IMG/VR virus record: IMGVR_UViG_3300048008_000449 | Span: 124,001-188,000 of that record | Origin: a virus | Strand: one strand, 5' to 3' | DNA length: 64,000 bases | In this document: one piece after another, positions 41,475 to 49,954 of the stretch | How the letters are laid out: every line of letters begins with the position of its first letter | Position numbering within the stretch: the stretch's first letter is position 1 | Made by a program: the position numbers and the translations under genes | Notes under the pieces: generated by a model | Told to the model about the DNA's origin: nothing | Seen by the model: only the letters and a program-made list of their open reading frames with translations | Databases searched by the model: none

Positions 41475-42020
41475 CTATTTATCTTTTTCGGGCAAGTTCT
41501 TCATGATTTCGGCTAACATATCTGTTCTATTGCCGATAATACGCCCTTCTGCACCTTCTTCTTCGTCTAAGCCTAATTCACTGTTTTTTTGTGCTACATA
41601 TGCATCAATTTTTTGACTGTCTTTTTCAAGTCTAGCTTGTCGCATTTGTAACTCAATCATTTTCATTTTTTTATCCATTTTAGCTTGTTTTGCTTGTAAC
41701 GCTGCTGATATCATTTTTGCCGCACTATCAAATATTGGAGCAGCATGTCTATCTTCTACATTCTTACCTAAATCAACTAATTCGTCAAATGTTTCCATAG
41801 CTTTTGTAGCATATGCGTCCATTTCTCTATCTAATTGTTCTAAACCCTCAACTGTAGGTAATGCAACATTAGCACGTTCTACCATGCTCATTTCGCCTTT
41901 ATATTCAGCTATTTCATTTTTAATATCTTCAGTTGTAGGTTCTGTATGCTCTGCTTCTTCTTCAGGCATTAGATCATCTAAATTAGGTAAATTTAGTTCT
42001 TCTTCTAATTTTTTTGTCAT
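41475..42020 (-). CDS. gp16: Small terminase subunit (T4 gp16-like)
   Basis: 181 aa, almost entirely helical. Acidic N-terminus (LNLPNLDDLMPEEEAE), then a coiled-coil core (AYATKAMETFDELVDLGKNVEDRHAAPIFDSAAKMISAALQAKQAKMDKKMKMIELQMRQ positions about 69-130) resembling the oligomerising central domain of T4 gp16, including the D-S-A-A-K-M-I spacing. It lies in the packaging/tail cluster upstream of gp17. It recognises DNA and regulates the large subunit. Confidence 0.65.
   Translation of the reverse strand: MTKKLEEELNLPNLDDLMPEEEAEHTEPTTEDIKNEIAEYKGEMSMVERANVALPTVEGLEQLDREMDAYATKAMETFDELVDLGKNVEDRHAAPIFDSAAKMISAALQAKQAKMDKKMKMIELQMRQARLEKDSQKIDAYVAQKNSELGLDEEEGAEGRIIGNRTDMLAEIMKNLPEKDK
41476..41483 (-). 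promoter_or_regulatory. Late-type promoter (GATAAATA)
   Basis: GATAAATAGTATTAAT overlapping the end of the gp16-like gene, 24 nt before the 165-aa gene. Confidence 0.6.
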
Positions 42021-42061
42021 ATTAAGTTTCCAATTATACTAGTACTTATCCTTTTAAAATT

Positions 42062-42511
42062 CTACTTTTTTCTCTTTTTCTTAGAATTTTGAGGCTTGTT
42101 AAATATCTGATGTTCAGTTATAACTCTAAAGCCCATGCCTTGTGATTTACACCAAGCATGACACGCTGCCCATTTTGCTTGATTAACTACGGCAGCAGCT
42201 TTCTGTGCTTGTGTTCTTGCTTCTGCTATTGTTTGACTAGCAGGTTTTATTTCAACCATTTCAGCATGATTTTTTCCATTCTTATCTTTATATACAATAA
42301 GTAAATCAGGAACATATGTTGTTTGTTTTCCTGTTAATGGATTCTTATATGGAATTCTATGTGTTTCACTTCCCCAACCTAATATAGCTGGATGATTATC
42401 ACACATACGCATAACTGCAAGTTCCCATCCACTTCTATATTGTGGTGCTCTTTTACCTATATACTTGTCTGGCTGTTGTGGAACAAATTGTCCCCTTTGA
42501 AATTTTGGCAT
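42062..42511 (-). CDS. gp4: Head completion nuclease (T4 gp4-like, TnsA/PD-(D/E)XK)
   Basis: 149 aa. YRSGWELAVMRMCDNHPAILGWGSE near residues 26-50 and TTYVPDLLIVYKDKNGKNHAEMVEIKPASQT near 64-93 hold the catalytic E, P-D and E-x-K of the TnsA-like fold. The tail is basic (KPQNSKKKRKK). T4 gp4 acts on packaged DNA ends before tails join. It shares a base with the gp54-like stop. Confidence 0.82.
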   Translation of the reverse strand: MPKFQRGQFVPQQPDKYIGKRAPQYRSGWELAVMRMCDNHPAILGWGSETHRIPYKNPLTGKQTTYVPDLLIVYKDKNGKNHAEMVEIKPASQTIAEARTQAQKAAAVVNQAKWAACHAWCKSQGMGFRVITEHQIFNKPQNSKKKRKK

Positions 42512-43356
42512 TAACCTGCGCCGTTTGTAGGAGCAGGTACTTTATAAGATACACCATCAATATTTCTAATTTTTTCACCTTTTTTCAAAGTGCCGTCCCA
42601 TCTTTCTAATTGTGGCTTATTAGATAAAACCTTTGGTTTCTTTTCTTTTGGTACTTGAGCTGTATCAAGTTTTTCAAGAGACTGATCAATTACATAATTA
42701 TTTTCAGTTGTTTCGGATTCTGGAACGTCATTAAAACCAGCGTCTGGTGTTACAGTGTCATCCATAACAGGTGGTGGTGGAGATGTTCCATCACTTATAA
42801 TATTGTAACCTTCATATGCAAACGATACTCTAAATACCGATGCTGAACTATCAGCATAGTCAAGTGTATCAGTGTCAACGTTTGTAATGTATGGATTAAA
42901 TATTTCTATTATGTTTGATCTATTAGCCGTATCTTTTCTTTTAATTGTTAACGTAGTAATAAAATTTCTACTCTGTGGTAATTCTAATCCTTTTGGAGAT
43001 TGTAACCAAGAAGCATAATCATCTTCATTCATTGGACCAGCAAAATAATATCTTGCATAGTCTTTTAGAAAGTCTTCCATATAATGGTCTTTAGTATCAT
43101 ACGCTGTTAGAGTAATAGGAGTATAATCTATTCCAGTCTGTACAATATTTTTACTATTATATTTGTTTAATGTCTGCGTTCTGTATGTAAACGTAGGCAT
43201 TTGAATGTTAGCAATTCGTGTTAAATCTAGAGGTTGTGGACTTCCTACATAATTCAAGGATACAGTAAACGAATACTTGTTTCTTGGTATTGCGTCTATT
43301 TCACCTTGAGCTGAAGATTGTCCATATAAGTAATAACCTGCGTCACCGATTGCCAT
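42511..43356 (-). CDS. Tail tube family protein, gp54/gp19-like
   Basis: 281 aa. RNKYSFTVSLNY, RIANIQMPTFTYRTQTLNKYNSKNIVQTGIDYTPITLTAYDTKD and IIEIFNPYITNVDTDTLDYADSSASVFRVSFAYEGY give the tail-tube beta-barrel. The same strand order occurs in gp19 next door. The C-terminus is a Pro/Thr/Glu-rich linker and a small GEKIRNIDGVSYKVP end. It is probably the tube initiator (gp54 role) or a tail-terminating paralogue. Confidence 0.7.
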   Translation of the reverse strand: MAIGDAGYYLYGQSSAQGEIDAIPRNKYSFTVSLNYVGSPQPLDLTRIANIQMPTFTYRTQTLNKYNSKNIVQTGIDYTPITLTAYDTKDHYMEDFLKDYARYYFAGPMNEDDYASWLQSPKGLELPQSRNFITTLTIKRKDTANRSNIIEIFNPYITNVDTDTLDYADSSASVFRVSFAYEGYNIISDGTSPPPPVMDDTVTPDAGFNDVPESETTENNYVIDQSLEKLDTAQVPKEKKPKVLSNKPQLERWDGTLKKGEKIRNIDGVSYKVPAPTNGAG

Positions 43357-43374
43357 TTTAGAGTCCTTTACTTA

Positions 43375-43983
43375 TTAAAGAGTAGAACCAGTATTGCTAA
43401 TATCGTTTGATGCTGATCCACTACTTAACTGGTCTGAACCATCAATAGTATGCAGTGCGTTATCAAAACGAACTGATAGTGTAACTTGTACCATGCTTGA
43501 ATCTGCGTAGTTTAAATCACCATACTGTACGTTAGTAATAAAGCAACCTTGTAATTCCCATGCATCAAAAGTTGCTGGTGATGTACTACCATTTGCACCA
43601 TCTAGTGTTTCAATCTTAACACCAAATTTGTATGCACTACCTGAGATTGCACTTGATTGATCTGCATGATCAACTTGTTTGTTTAGTTGGTTACCTAGCT
43701 TTTTAATAACATTTGATTTCATATCATCACGGAACACAATTGTTACTGGATCCCATGTATGCTTACCTGCAAGGTATATCTTTGAGTTGTACGAATCAAC
43801 TACAACTTCTTCATGTGTTAAATTTGGTCTGCCTGTGCTAATAACATTTTGTGTAACTTCATCAGTTCCACCTGTTCCACCTAAGTTACTAAATGTAACT
43901 CGGAAACGATATTGTAGCTTTGGCATAAGTGTAGTTCCTGAACTTGCATCAGTTGGTACACCAAAATTTGTAATTACGGCCAT
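43375..43983 (-). CDS. gp19: Tail tube protein (T4 gp19)
   Basis: 202 aa. The N-terminal MPKLQYRFRVTFSNLGG strand, then TRxxTxE-type NLTHEEVVVDSYNSKIYLAGKHTWDPVTIVFRDD and GCFITNVQYGDLNYADSSMVQVTLSVRFDNA, define the gp19 tube fold. It forms the inner tube of the contractile tail. It has its own strong late promoter and AGGAG, and is separated from the upstream cassette by a bidirectional hairpin. Confidence 0.88.
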   Translation of the reverse strand: MAVITNFGVPTDASSGTTLMPKLQYRFRVTFSNLGGTGGTDEVTQNVISTGRPNLTHEEVVVDSYNSKIYLAGKHTWDPVTIVFRDDMKSNVIKKLGNQLNKQVDHADQSSAISGSAYKFGVKIETLDGANGSTSPATFDAWELQGCFITNVQYGDLNYADSSMVQVTLSVRFDNALHTIDGSDQLSSGSASNDISNTGSTL

Positions 43984-44031
43984 TTGTTTTTCTCCTATAA
44001 TACTATACTGTAGTATCTTCTTGTTATATTG

Positions 44032-44039
44032 TATTTATC
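44032..44039 (-). promoter_or_regulatory. Late-type promoter (GATAAATA) of gp19
   Basis: GATAAATACAATATAAC on the minus strand, 48 nt before the gp19 ATG. The extended form is shared with the plus-strand promoter at 58500. Confidence 0.7.
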
Positions 44040-44053
44040 AAATCAACACTCAA

Positions 44054-44087
44054 AAAGATAGGTCACTTCTAAAAGTAACCTATCTTT
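44054..44087. terminator. Bidirectional terminator between the cassette and gp19
   Basis: 15-bp stem (AAAGATAGGTTACTT pairing with AAGTGACCTATCTTT on the minus strand, one G-U pair) with a TTAG loop. T-rich flanks lie on both sides. It sits 19 nt after the 99-aa gene stop. Confidence 0.8.
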
Positions 44088-44106
44088 AGTATTTTTTATT
44101 GGTTGA

Positions 44107-44406
44107 TTAAACAACCCAGCCTTCTTGAGCGATAGTTTCGCCTAGTTGACCTGCTGATTGTCCTAAATGGACACTTGAATCTGATGCTAAAATATACTCT
44201 TTGAATTCTGCAACTTTTTCTGCAGTTTCAAATTGATATTTAATCCATATTTTAGTGTCAATTAGTTTGTATTCCATAACGACATCAATTTCACCTGGTG
44301 TGAAACCTAAAATTGCGTCAGAAATAGCTTGGTGAGCTGAAGATGCTTTGAACTGCTCTATTGAAGTCCAATCACCTGGTACTCTTCTAATTTTATTAGT
44401 TTCCAT
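44107..44406 (-). CDS. Hypothetical protein, 99 aa
   Basis: A compact alpha/beta protein (GEIDVVMEYKLIDTKIWIKYQFETAEKVAEFKEYILASDSSV at about 38-79). It has no signal or catalytic motif. It is co-transcribed with the oxygenase gene upstream (11-nt gap), and together they form a two-gene insertion between gp18 and gp19. Confidence 0.65.
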   Translation of the reverse strand: METNKIRRVPGDWTSIEQFKASSAHQAISDAILGFTPGEIDVVMEYKLIDTKIWIKYQFETAEKVAEFKEYILASDSSVHLGQSAGQLGETIAQEGWVV

Positions 44407-44417
44407 AATAGTTCTCC

Positions 44418-45083
44418 TTAGTTACGGCTACAATCAACACCTTTACGGTCGCCCGCTGGGTGTGAGTATGGTAGCACATCAAGTAACCATTTTACTGTTT
44501 CTTCACGCTTGTCGTCATCGAGACTTAGTGCCGCACTTAAATGATATACTCCGTCAACAAAAGAAAATCCATAATGAACTTTTCTTGTGTTAATTGCGTA
44601 CCATCTACGTGCTTCTGGTTTAAAAATTTTACCATCTACAACAAAATGAAATTCTGCTGAGTTAGTGTGGTTTAAGTGACAAATCATTCTAAATGAATCA
44701 CCTGTGATTCCGTCTGGAGTAACTTGTCTCCATTTATCTCTGTGAGGAGCTAAGAAATCACCTTTATCGTATATTAATGAACCCAATGATTCAGTGTGTT
44801 CTGGTATGTTCCATGATTCTGGAATTACATTATATTCGTATCCTGCTTTAGGACCGTTATAATCATCGTTCACACGTGAACGTAGGATTTTTGATGGATC
44901 AGCATTTAGTGTGTCAATTTGTTCAATTGCATTATCTGGCACCCATGCATCTAGTTCGATGATGTCGCCTGCTGCGCCAAAAAGAAAATTAGTATCAAAT
45001 TTCATGCTAGTAGTTACTTCAGGGTTAAATCTGTGTTCACTCATGTTAGTAGCAATGATTTTAGCTTGTTCTAGTTTTACCAT
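44418..45083 (-). CDS. AspH-like 2OG/Fe(II) oxygenase, 221 aa
   Basis: FLAPHRDKWRQ near residue 112 has the H-x-D ligands. SFRMICHLNHTNSAEFHFVVDGK near 129-151 is the oxoglutarate-binding strand pair. RRWYAINTRKVHYGFSFVDGVYHL near 158-181 carries the distal His. The ends are charged. Substrate unknown; aspartyl/asparaginyl side chains or small molecules are family substrates. It has its own late promoter. Confidence 0.75.
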   Translation of the reverse strand: MVKLEQAKIIATNMSEHRFNPEVTTSMKFDTNFLFGAAGDIIELDAWVPDNAIEQIDTLNADPSKILRSRVNDDYNGPKAGYEYNVIPESWNIPEHTESLGSLIYDKGDFLAPHRDKWRQVTPDGITGDSFRMICHLNHTNSAEFHFVVDGKIFKPEARRWYAINTRKVHYGFSFVDGVYHLSAALSLDDDKREETVKWLLDVLPYSHPAGDRKGVDCSRN

Positions 45084-45150
45084 GGTGTTATCCTTTTTTA
45101 TATAAATTATAGCTCATTAGCTGAACTATGTGCATTGCAATGTGCAACTG

Positions 45151-45158
45151 TATTTATC
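45151..45158 (-). promoter_or_regulatory. Late-type promoter (GATAAATA)
   Basis: GATAAATACAG on the minus strand, 67 nt before the oxygenase gene and directly after the gp18 terminator. Confidence 0.6.
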
Positions 45159-45173
45159 AGTTAATGTTAAATT

Positions 45174-45203
45174 AAAAAAGGCTACTATATCTCTATAGTA
45201 GCC
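45174..45203 (-). terminator. Rho-independent terminator of gp18
   Basis: Stem GGCTACTATA / TATAGTAGCC with GAGA loop, followed by TTTTTT on the minus strand, 30 nt after the gp18 stop. Confidence 0.92.
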
Positions 45204-45232
45204 CTTAATATTATTAGTTATGTATTAACGTC

Positions 45233-47650
45233 TTACGAAAGATCGCCAGTGTTTACAATTCTAATTGGAATGTAAATAAATTCTGCTGATTTTGTAGGCT
45301 CAATTGCTACGTCAACATAAAATTCATTTGCATCAATTCTTGCTGGTGTGTTATTTGTTGTATCACACACAACTGCAAAATCGTAAATACCACGCTGTTG
45401 TAAAATGTTAGCTAGGAAACCATCAAATACTGCTTTAGCATTTGCACGTGTTCCTGCATCATTTGGTTCAAATAAGAACGGTCTTGAAATAACTGCAAAA
45501 CGCTCTCTTAGATAAGCTGTAAGTCTAGCTACGTTCACTCTGTCTAATGCTGAAGCAGTTGTATGAAGTGATTTTTGACCAAATACAACAACGCCCTCTG
45601 CCGGGAATCTTGCAATTGGGTTCAATTTGTTATCATACATTGCATCTCTAGAACCTTGTGTTAGTGCTACTTTAACGAACTCGTCTTCGCTGTTTAAGTA
45701 ACCAACGTTTGATGCGTTTTGTACAACACCACGTGTTAAACCTGCTGGTGCAAACCATTGGAATGACACATTATCACTGTATGCATATGTGTATAATGCA
45801 ATGTGTGATGCTGGTGCAACAACGCTATCGCCTGTTACTGGATTTGTAGTTAATGCGTGTGGGTAGTAAACTGCTGAATAAGTATTCTTAGTTACTAGTC
45901 CTTTTTCACCATTTTCAGTTGCCGCTGTTCCTTGAATCCAAGAAACTGCTTCTGTTGCATTTAAACGGAATGGAGCATCAACAATAACAAATGCTGTTTC
46001 GTCTTTGTCGCTGTTTAGTGTTACCATTTCGTCGTATAGTTCTGGATATGCTGGAGCTGCAATTAAACGGAATTGAACTGTGTCTTCACGTAGTTCTGGT
46101 TTAGCTGCTGATGCTTGCATAGCTGTTGTGACAACTTTACGCTGAGCTAATCTACCAAATGAACCACTGCCATCGGCTGCATTGCTTGCTTTGTTACGCC
46201 ATTTCCAAGGTGTTGCTAGTGAACTATCATATTCTCTAACTGTGCTTGAAGATCTACACATGTTAATACCAGTTATTCCAACTGGATGTATTAGTGGATC
46301 TGGAGCACCTGCTAATAGAGTTGCTTCAAAGGCACCTGCTGCTGTAGCGTTGGCAGTAATGTCGCCAAATACTATACCTGCACTTGTGCTTTGATCTGTA
46401 CCATCTTTTAATATCCATGCTGTACCGTTATGTCTGTAAATTACAGGATAACCGTCTGCATCTGTATCTACCCAGTAATCACCATCTGATAGTGATCCAC
46501 CGGATCCGTCTGTAGTTGGAGCAATAGTTACATACTGTACATCAGAAACTTTTTGCCATTTCTGTGTTCCACTATCGCTTACTACTTCGTAAATTGCTAA
46601 GTCGTTAACATCTGGATCAAACCAAAGTGTACCATCTACTGGAGCACCTGTTGGTTGAGTTACTGATGCGTTCATTACAAATCCGCCTGTTGCTGTAGTT
46701 GGGTCTGTTGAGATGTCATCCCAATCATTACCAATACTGTCATAACGTTTAATTGAAATGTCTGAAGTAGCAGTGTCTAGCCAAATGTCGCCATCTGTTA
46801 ATGTACGTGATGTTGCTGATGAACCATCTGCAAACGTATCACTTGTAGCACCAGTTGGTGCTGAAGCTTGTGCGTATGTTGCTTTTTCAGAAACAAATGC
46901 GTCAGCTACTGTTGTAAATAATTTAAGATCTACATTTAATCCGCTACCCGGTGTTGTTGTTTTAATCCATACATCACCTACTGATGGGCCTGCTGGCGCT
47001 GAGTAGTGTGGTGCGAATGTTGGTGTAACTGCTACCCATGCTGGGTTAGAGTCACCTACATAGTATTCAATTTTTGTGTCTGTTGTAGAATTTGCAACTG
47101 CTACAAGGTATTCACCTTGAGTTGCTGATGTGCTTGGAGCACTTCCATCTGTAAGTTCTACTGTTGGAGTTTTTTCTACCCAGCCTGCTGCTGAATATTC
47201 GAATATACCCCAACTTGAAGTTGAAGGGCTTACCCAATATGTATTATTTGCAGGATTACCTGTTGGTTCTGCTGAAAGTGGTCTCAATGCTGTTAAGTCT
47301 ACATCAGAACGTACAATGTACGCCGCTGAACTTTGACCTAAAAATGAGTATGCTGCCAATAAACCGTATTCGTTAGTTTCATCACCTTGTGATACTGTGC
47401 CACTTACCTTACGGAAGTCGACATTACCAAAATATTGAGTTAATTCTCTTTGTGATGTAACTAGAACAGGTTGGTTTGAATTTGCAGACTTTGTAAATTT
47501 TGCAATACCATCGGTTTCAGTTAGGGTTGGATCAACCTTGTCCTGACCAGTGGCAATGAAAATCATTGGTACAGTACCGGCACCGGCTGGACCGTAAACT
47601 GATTCGTCTGTTACTGTTACCTGGACGCCAGGTGAAACAAGATTTGCCAT
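45233..47650 (-). CDS. gp18: Tail sheath protein (T4 gp18) with repeat insertion
   Basis: 805 aa, against about 660 in T4. The N-terminal sheath domain (LVSPGVQVTVTDESVYGPAGAGTVPMIFIATG) and the C-terminal domain (ASALDRVNVARLTAYLRERFAVISRPFLFEPND, then DAN-x-FYVDVAIEPTKSAEFIYIPIRIVNT) are typical. Residues about 130-416 hold six related units with the pattern GD-x-W-x-x-T...I-x-x-Y...W, for example SDGDYWVDT and NGTAWILK. These would project from the sheath surface. The protein forms the contractile sheath. It has a late promoter and AAGGAG before it and a strong terminator behind. Confidence 0.93.
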   Translation of the reverse strand: MANLVSPGVQVTVTDESVYGPAGAGTVPMIFIATGQDKVDPTLTETDGIAKFTKSANSNQPVLVTSQRELTQYFGNVDFRKVSGTVSQGDETNEYGLLAAYSFLGQSSAAYIVRSDVDLTALRPLSAEPTGNPANNTYWVSPSTSSWGIFEYSAAGWVEKTPTVELTDGSAPSTSATQGEYLVAVANSTTDTKIEYYVGDSNPAWVAVTPTFAPHYSAPAGPSVGDVWIKTTTPGSGLNVDLKLFTTVADAFVSEKATYAQASAPTGATSDTFADGSSATSRTLTDGDIWLDTATSDISIKRYDSIGNDWDDISTDPTTATGGFVMNASVTQPTGAPVDGTLWFDPDVNDLAIYEVVSDSGTQKWQKVSDVQYVTIAPTTDGSGGSLSDGDYWVDTDADGYPVIYRHNGTAWILKDGTDQSTSAGIVFGDITANATAAGAFEATLLAGAPDPLIHPVGITGINMCRSSSTVREYDSSLATPWKWRNKASNAADGSGSFGRLAQRKVVTTAMQASAAKPELREDTVQFRLIAAPAYPELYDEMVTLNSDKDETAFVIVDAPFRLNATEAVSWIQGTAATENGEKGLVTKNTYSAVYYPHALTTNPVTGDSVVAPASHIALYTYAYSDNVSFQWFAPAGLTRGVVQNASNVGYLNSEDEFVKVALTQGSRDAMYDNKLNPIARFPAEGVVVFGQKSLHTTASALDRVNVARLTAYLRERFAVISRPFLFEPNDAGTRANAKAVFDGFLANILQQRGIYDFAVVCDTTNNTPARIDANEFYVDVAIEPTKSAEFIYIPIRIVNTGDLS

Positions 47651-47701
47651 ATTATAGCTCCTTTTCTATTTTAGAATATTATCTAAATTGTTATCTACAT
47701 G

Positions 47702-47709
47702 TATTTATT
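47702..47709 (-). promoter_or_regulatory. Late-type promoter (AATAAATA) of gp18
   Basis: AATAAATACATGTAG on the minus strand, 51 nt before the gp18 ATG, in the short gap after the oxygenase gene. Confidence 0.6.
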
Positions 47710-47744
47710 TAGATTTTGGAAAAACAGCGGTTTATAGAGTTAAC

Positions 47745-48527
47745 TTAGCCTTTAATTTCAGCTAAAAGCTGATCAAAACTTTCACATAGAATGTTTTCAA
47801 AATTATCACCCCAATGACCGTGAATAATCATATGAATTCTGTTTTCTGTACCAGTATTATGAACAGAATGCAATCTACCTATATCGATTGCTCTAGCATC
47901 ACCTGGTTCCCAAGGTACCATTCCTGCATCTTGCATGCAAAACTTTACTCCTGGTGGATTACTAAGTGCTACGTTAAAGGCTGCTAAGTGTCTTTCTTTA
48001 TAATCTAGATGTGGACTAATAAATCCACCCGGTTCTAGTAACATAAATCTAACTCTTTGATATTTTTTAAAAGGCCAGTGATTTTTAAGCCAATTAACTG
48101 TTACTGGGCACTTGTCTGCGATTTCTGTCCAACCAAATTCTGGTGCTTCGTCTTCTTTCCAAGCACCTTCTTCAACATAGTAATCATTGGGTTGTGTTTT
48201 ATCCCATCCTTGACCATGTACAACTATACTGCTCCAACCGGGATTTATATCGCCTCGGTGTTTTACATACTCACCTAAAAATTGCTCTGCTTCTTTTGCC
48301 ATTTGGTAGTATGGTACATCTAATTGCATTTTTAATGTAGGACAATTAGCTTGTTTCATTATCCATCTAGAGTATGGTATTTTTTGTTTTTTATCTGTTT
48401 TCCAATTTAAGAATTCTTCAGGAGGTAATGCCATATTTTCATAGTGAGAAATATCGCCATTCTCTTCAAAAAACTTTGTTACTTTTGCTAATTGTCTAAT
48501 TCTTATTTCTTCTTTGTCTTGTTCCAT
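47745..48527 (-). CDS. AspH-like 2OG/Fe(II) oxygenase, 260 aa
   Basis: The C-terminal catalytic half: RVRFMLLEPGGFISPHLDYKERHLAAFNVALSN near 158-190 gives H-x-D (HLD). WEPGDARAIDIGRLHSVHNTGTENRIHMIIHG near 207-238 gives the distal His and the oxoglutarate Arg. The N-terminal 150 residues are a less clear helical region (YSRWIMKQANCPTLKMQLDVPY). It overlaps the end of the 483-aa paralogue gene by 25 nt, so the three genes form one unit. Confidence 0.78.
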   Translation of the reverse strand: MEQDKEEIRIRQLAKVTKFFEENGDISHYENMALPPEEFLNWKTDKKQKIPYSRWIMKQANCPTLKMQLDVPYYQMAKEAEQFLGEYVKHRGDINPGWSSIVVHGQGWDKTQPNDYYVEEGAWKEDEAPEFGWTEIADKCPVTVNWLKNHWPFKKYQRVRFMLLEPGGFISPHLDYKERHLAAFNVALSNPPGVKFCMQDAGMVPWEPGDARAIDIGRLHSVHNTGTENRIHMIIHGHWGDNFENILCESFDQLLAEIKG

Positions 48528-49954
48528 TTAAATAACTTTCCTATATTCCACGGTGCAATTTTATCCCACTCTGGCATTCTATCAATGTGATGTTGTATCC
48601 AATTATATCCACCAGCTTCTGTAGCTGGACAAGTTGAGTACACTAACATATCGTTATCACTGTTATAATTATATTTATATATAGCATGTAATAATTCTCT
48701 ATGGATTTTATATCTTTCTTCTAATGTATACCATTTAGCTGTAACTTCATAATGAAATATATTACTTAGGTGTACATAGGTTGATCCTTGTCTCTGTGGT
48801 CGACATTTTATTGCAAATTTATCATGCTTATGTGTATTAAGCAAATTCTGATGATAATAATTTATGTTTAGTTTTGGAAATACTGTGCGATACCATTCTA
48901 GAAATCCTTCTTTATATATTTCATCTAGATGTTCTTCTGTATATTTTATTTGCTTAATACCTTTGAAGTATTCAAATTTACTATCATACTTTCCTACTCT
49001 ACTATCCATAAAGTTATTTGCAAACTGCGTAAAGTTAGTTCCATCCCATTCTTCAATTATCTGTTGCATACACCCTAGTGCATGTCTACTTACATCATAT
49101 ATCCATAATGTATCACCTTCTACTAATCCTTTGTCAAATGCAAAGAATATAGGAGATATTCCAGATGCTGGAGCAACTACTTTAGTAAATTTCTTAACTG
49201 GTGTGTCTTTTGGTGGTACAACATTTCTTCCATTTTCTGTATTAGCTATAAAGAAAATGTTTGGATTTGAAATTGTTAATGTTTCATGTATATTTCTAAA
49301 ACCGTCTTGCTTAACTTCACCATATGTATAACCTTTTGATGACCTTACATCTTCATTCCATGATATTATTTTGTGATTATCTCTTAGAAGGTGTTCTATT
49401 ATATTCCACCCGCCTTGTTTTCCTGTATATGTTCTTAAATTATTACCAGGTCCTATCCAATATGGTGTATATCCATCATGATGATTGTTTTCACTACGTA
49501 TTGGTTCTGGAAGTTGATATGGTTCAACATTATCTTCATGATTACCCCACTCTGGCTTACCTGCTGACTGCCACCATTCTAAGTCAATTAAAAAACATTG
49601 TGGATGTATTGAATAATAATCATCTCCTTTATCTAATACATGTCCAATAAGTTTAGCATCTATATTTTCTTCGTAAAATTTAGGAAATCTTTCTTCAAAG
49701 TCGTGTAATATAACACCCTGTTTAAATACAACCATCTTTTTAAAACCATTGCTAAGTGCTTTTTCAAATAAATCTACAATTTTTTCTTCTGCATATTGTT
49801 TATTACAAAAGAATGATAATTCTATAGACCAAAAGTCAAGTGTTGCTTTTGAAAAATGCGTTAAATAGTCAGACTTTATATTATTATTGTAAAGCCAACC
49901 TATACATAATTCATTGCTTTCAGTTTTTTGTCTCCACCAATCTTTTTTAAACAT
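48503..49954 (-). CDS. Large unknown protein, paralogue 1, 483 aa
   Basis: Paralogue of the next gene upstream along its whole length. N-terminal part: CIGWLYNNNIK, then KKMVVFKQGVILHDFEERFPKFYEENIDAKLIGHVLDKGDDYYSIHPQCFLIDLEWW, which looks like a glycosyltransferase-type sugar-nucleotide fold. Second part: TKVVAPASGISPIFFAFDKGLVEGDTLWIYDVSRHALGCMQQIIEEWDGTNF (positions about 255-306), which reads like a Rossmann-type methyltransferase with a glycine-containing motif I and an acidic YDVS. Function unknown. A two-domain transferase is my best reading. Confidence 0.6.
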   Translation of the reverse strand: MFKKDWWRQKTESNELCIGWLYNNNIKSDYLTHFSKATLDFWSIELSFFCNKQYAEEKIVDLFEKALSNGFKKMVVFKQGVILHDFEERFPKFYEENIDAKLIGHVLDKGDDYYSIHPQCFLIDLEWWQSAGKPEWGNHEDNVEPYQLPEPIRSENNHHDGYTPYWIGPGNNLRTYTGKQGGWNIIEHLLRDNHKIISWNEDVRSSKGYTYGEVKQDGFRNIHETLTISNPNIFFIANTENGRNVVPPKDTPVKKFTKVVAPASGISPIFFAFDKGLVEGDTLWIYDVSRHALGCMQQIIEEWDGTNFTQFANNFMDSRVGKYDSKFEYFKGIKQIKYTEEHLDEIYKEGFLEWYRTVFPKLNINYYHQNLLNTHKHDKFAIKCRPQRQGSTYVHLSNIFHYEVTAKWYTLEERYKIHRELLHAIYKYNYNSDNDMLVYSTCPATEAGGYNWIQHHIDRMPEWDKIAPWNIGKLFKWNKTKKK

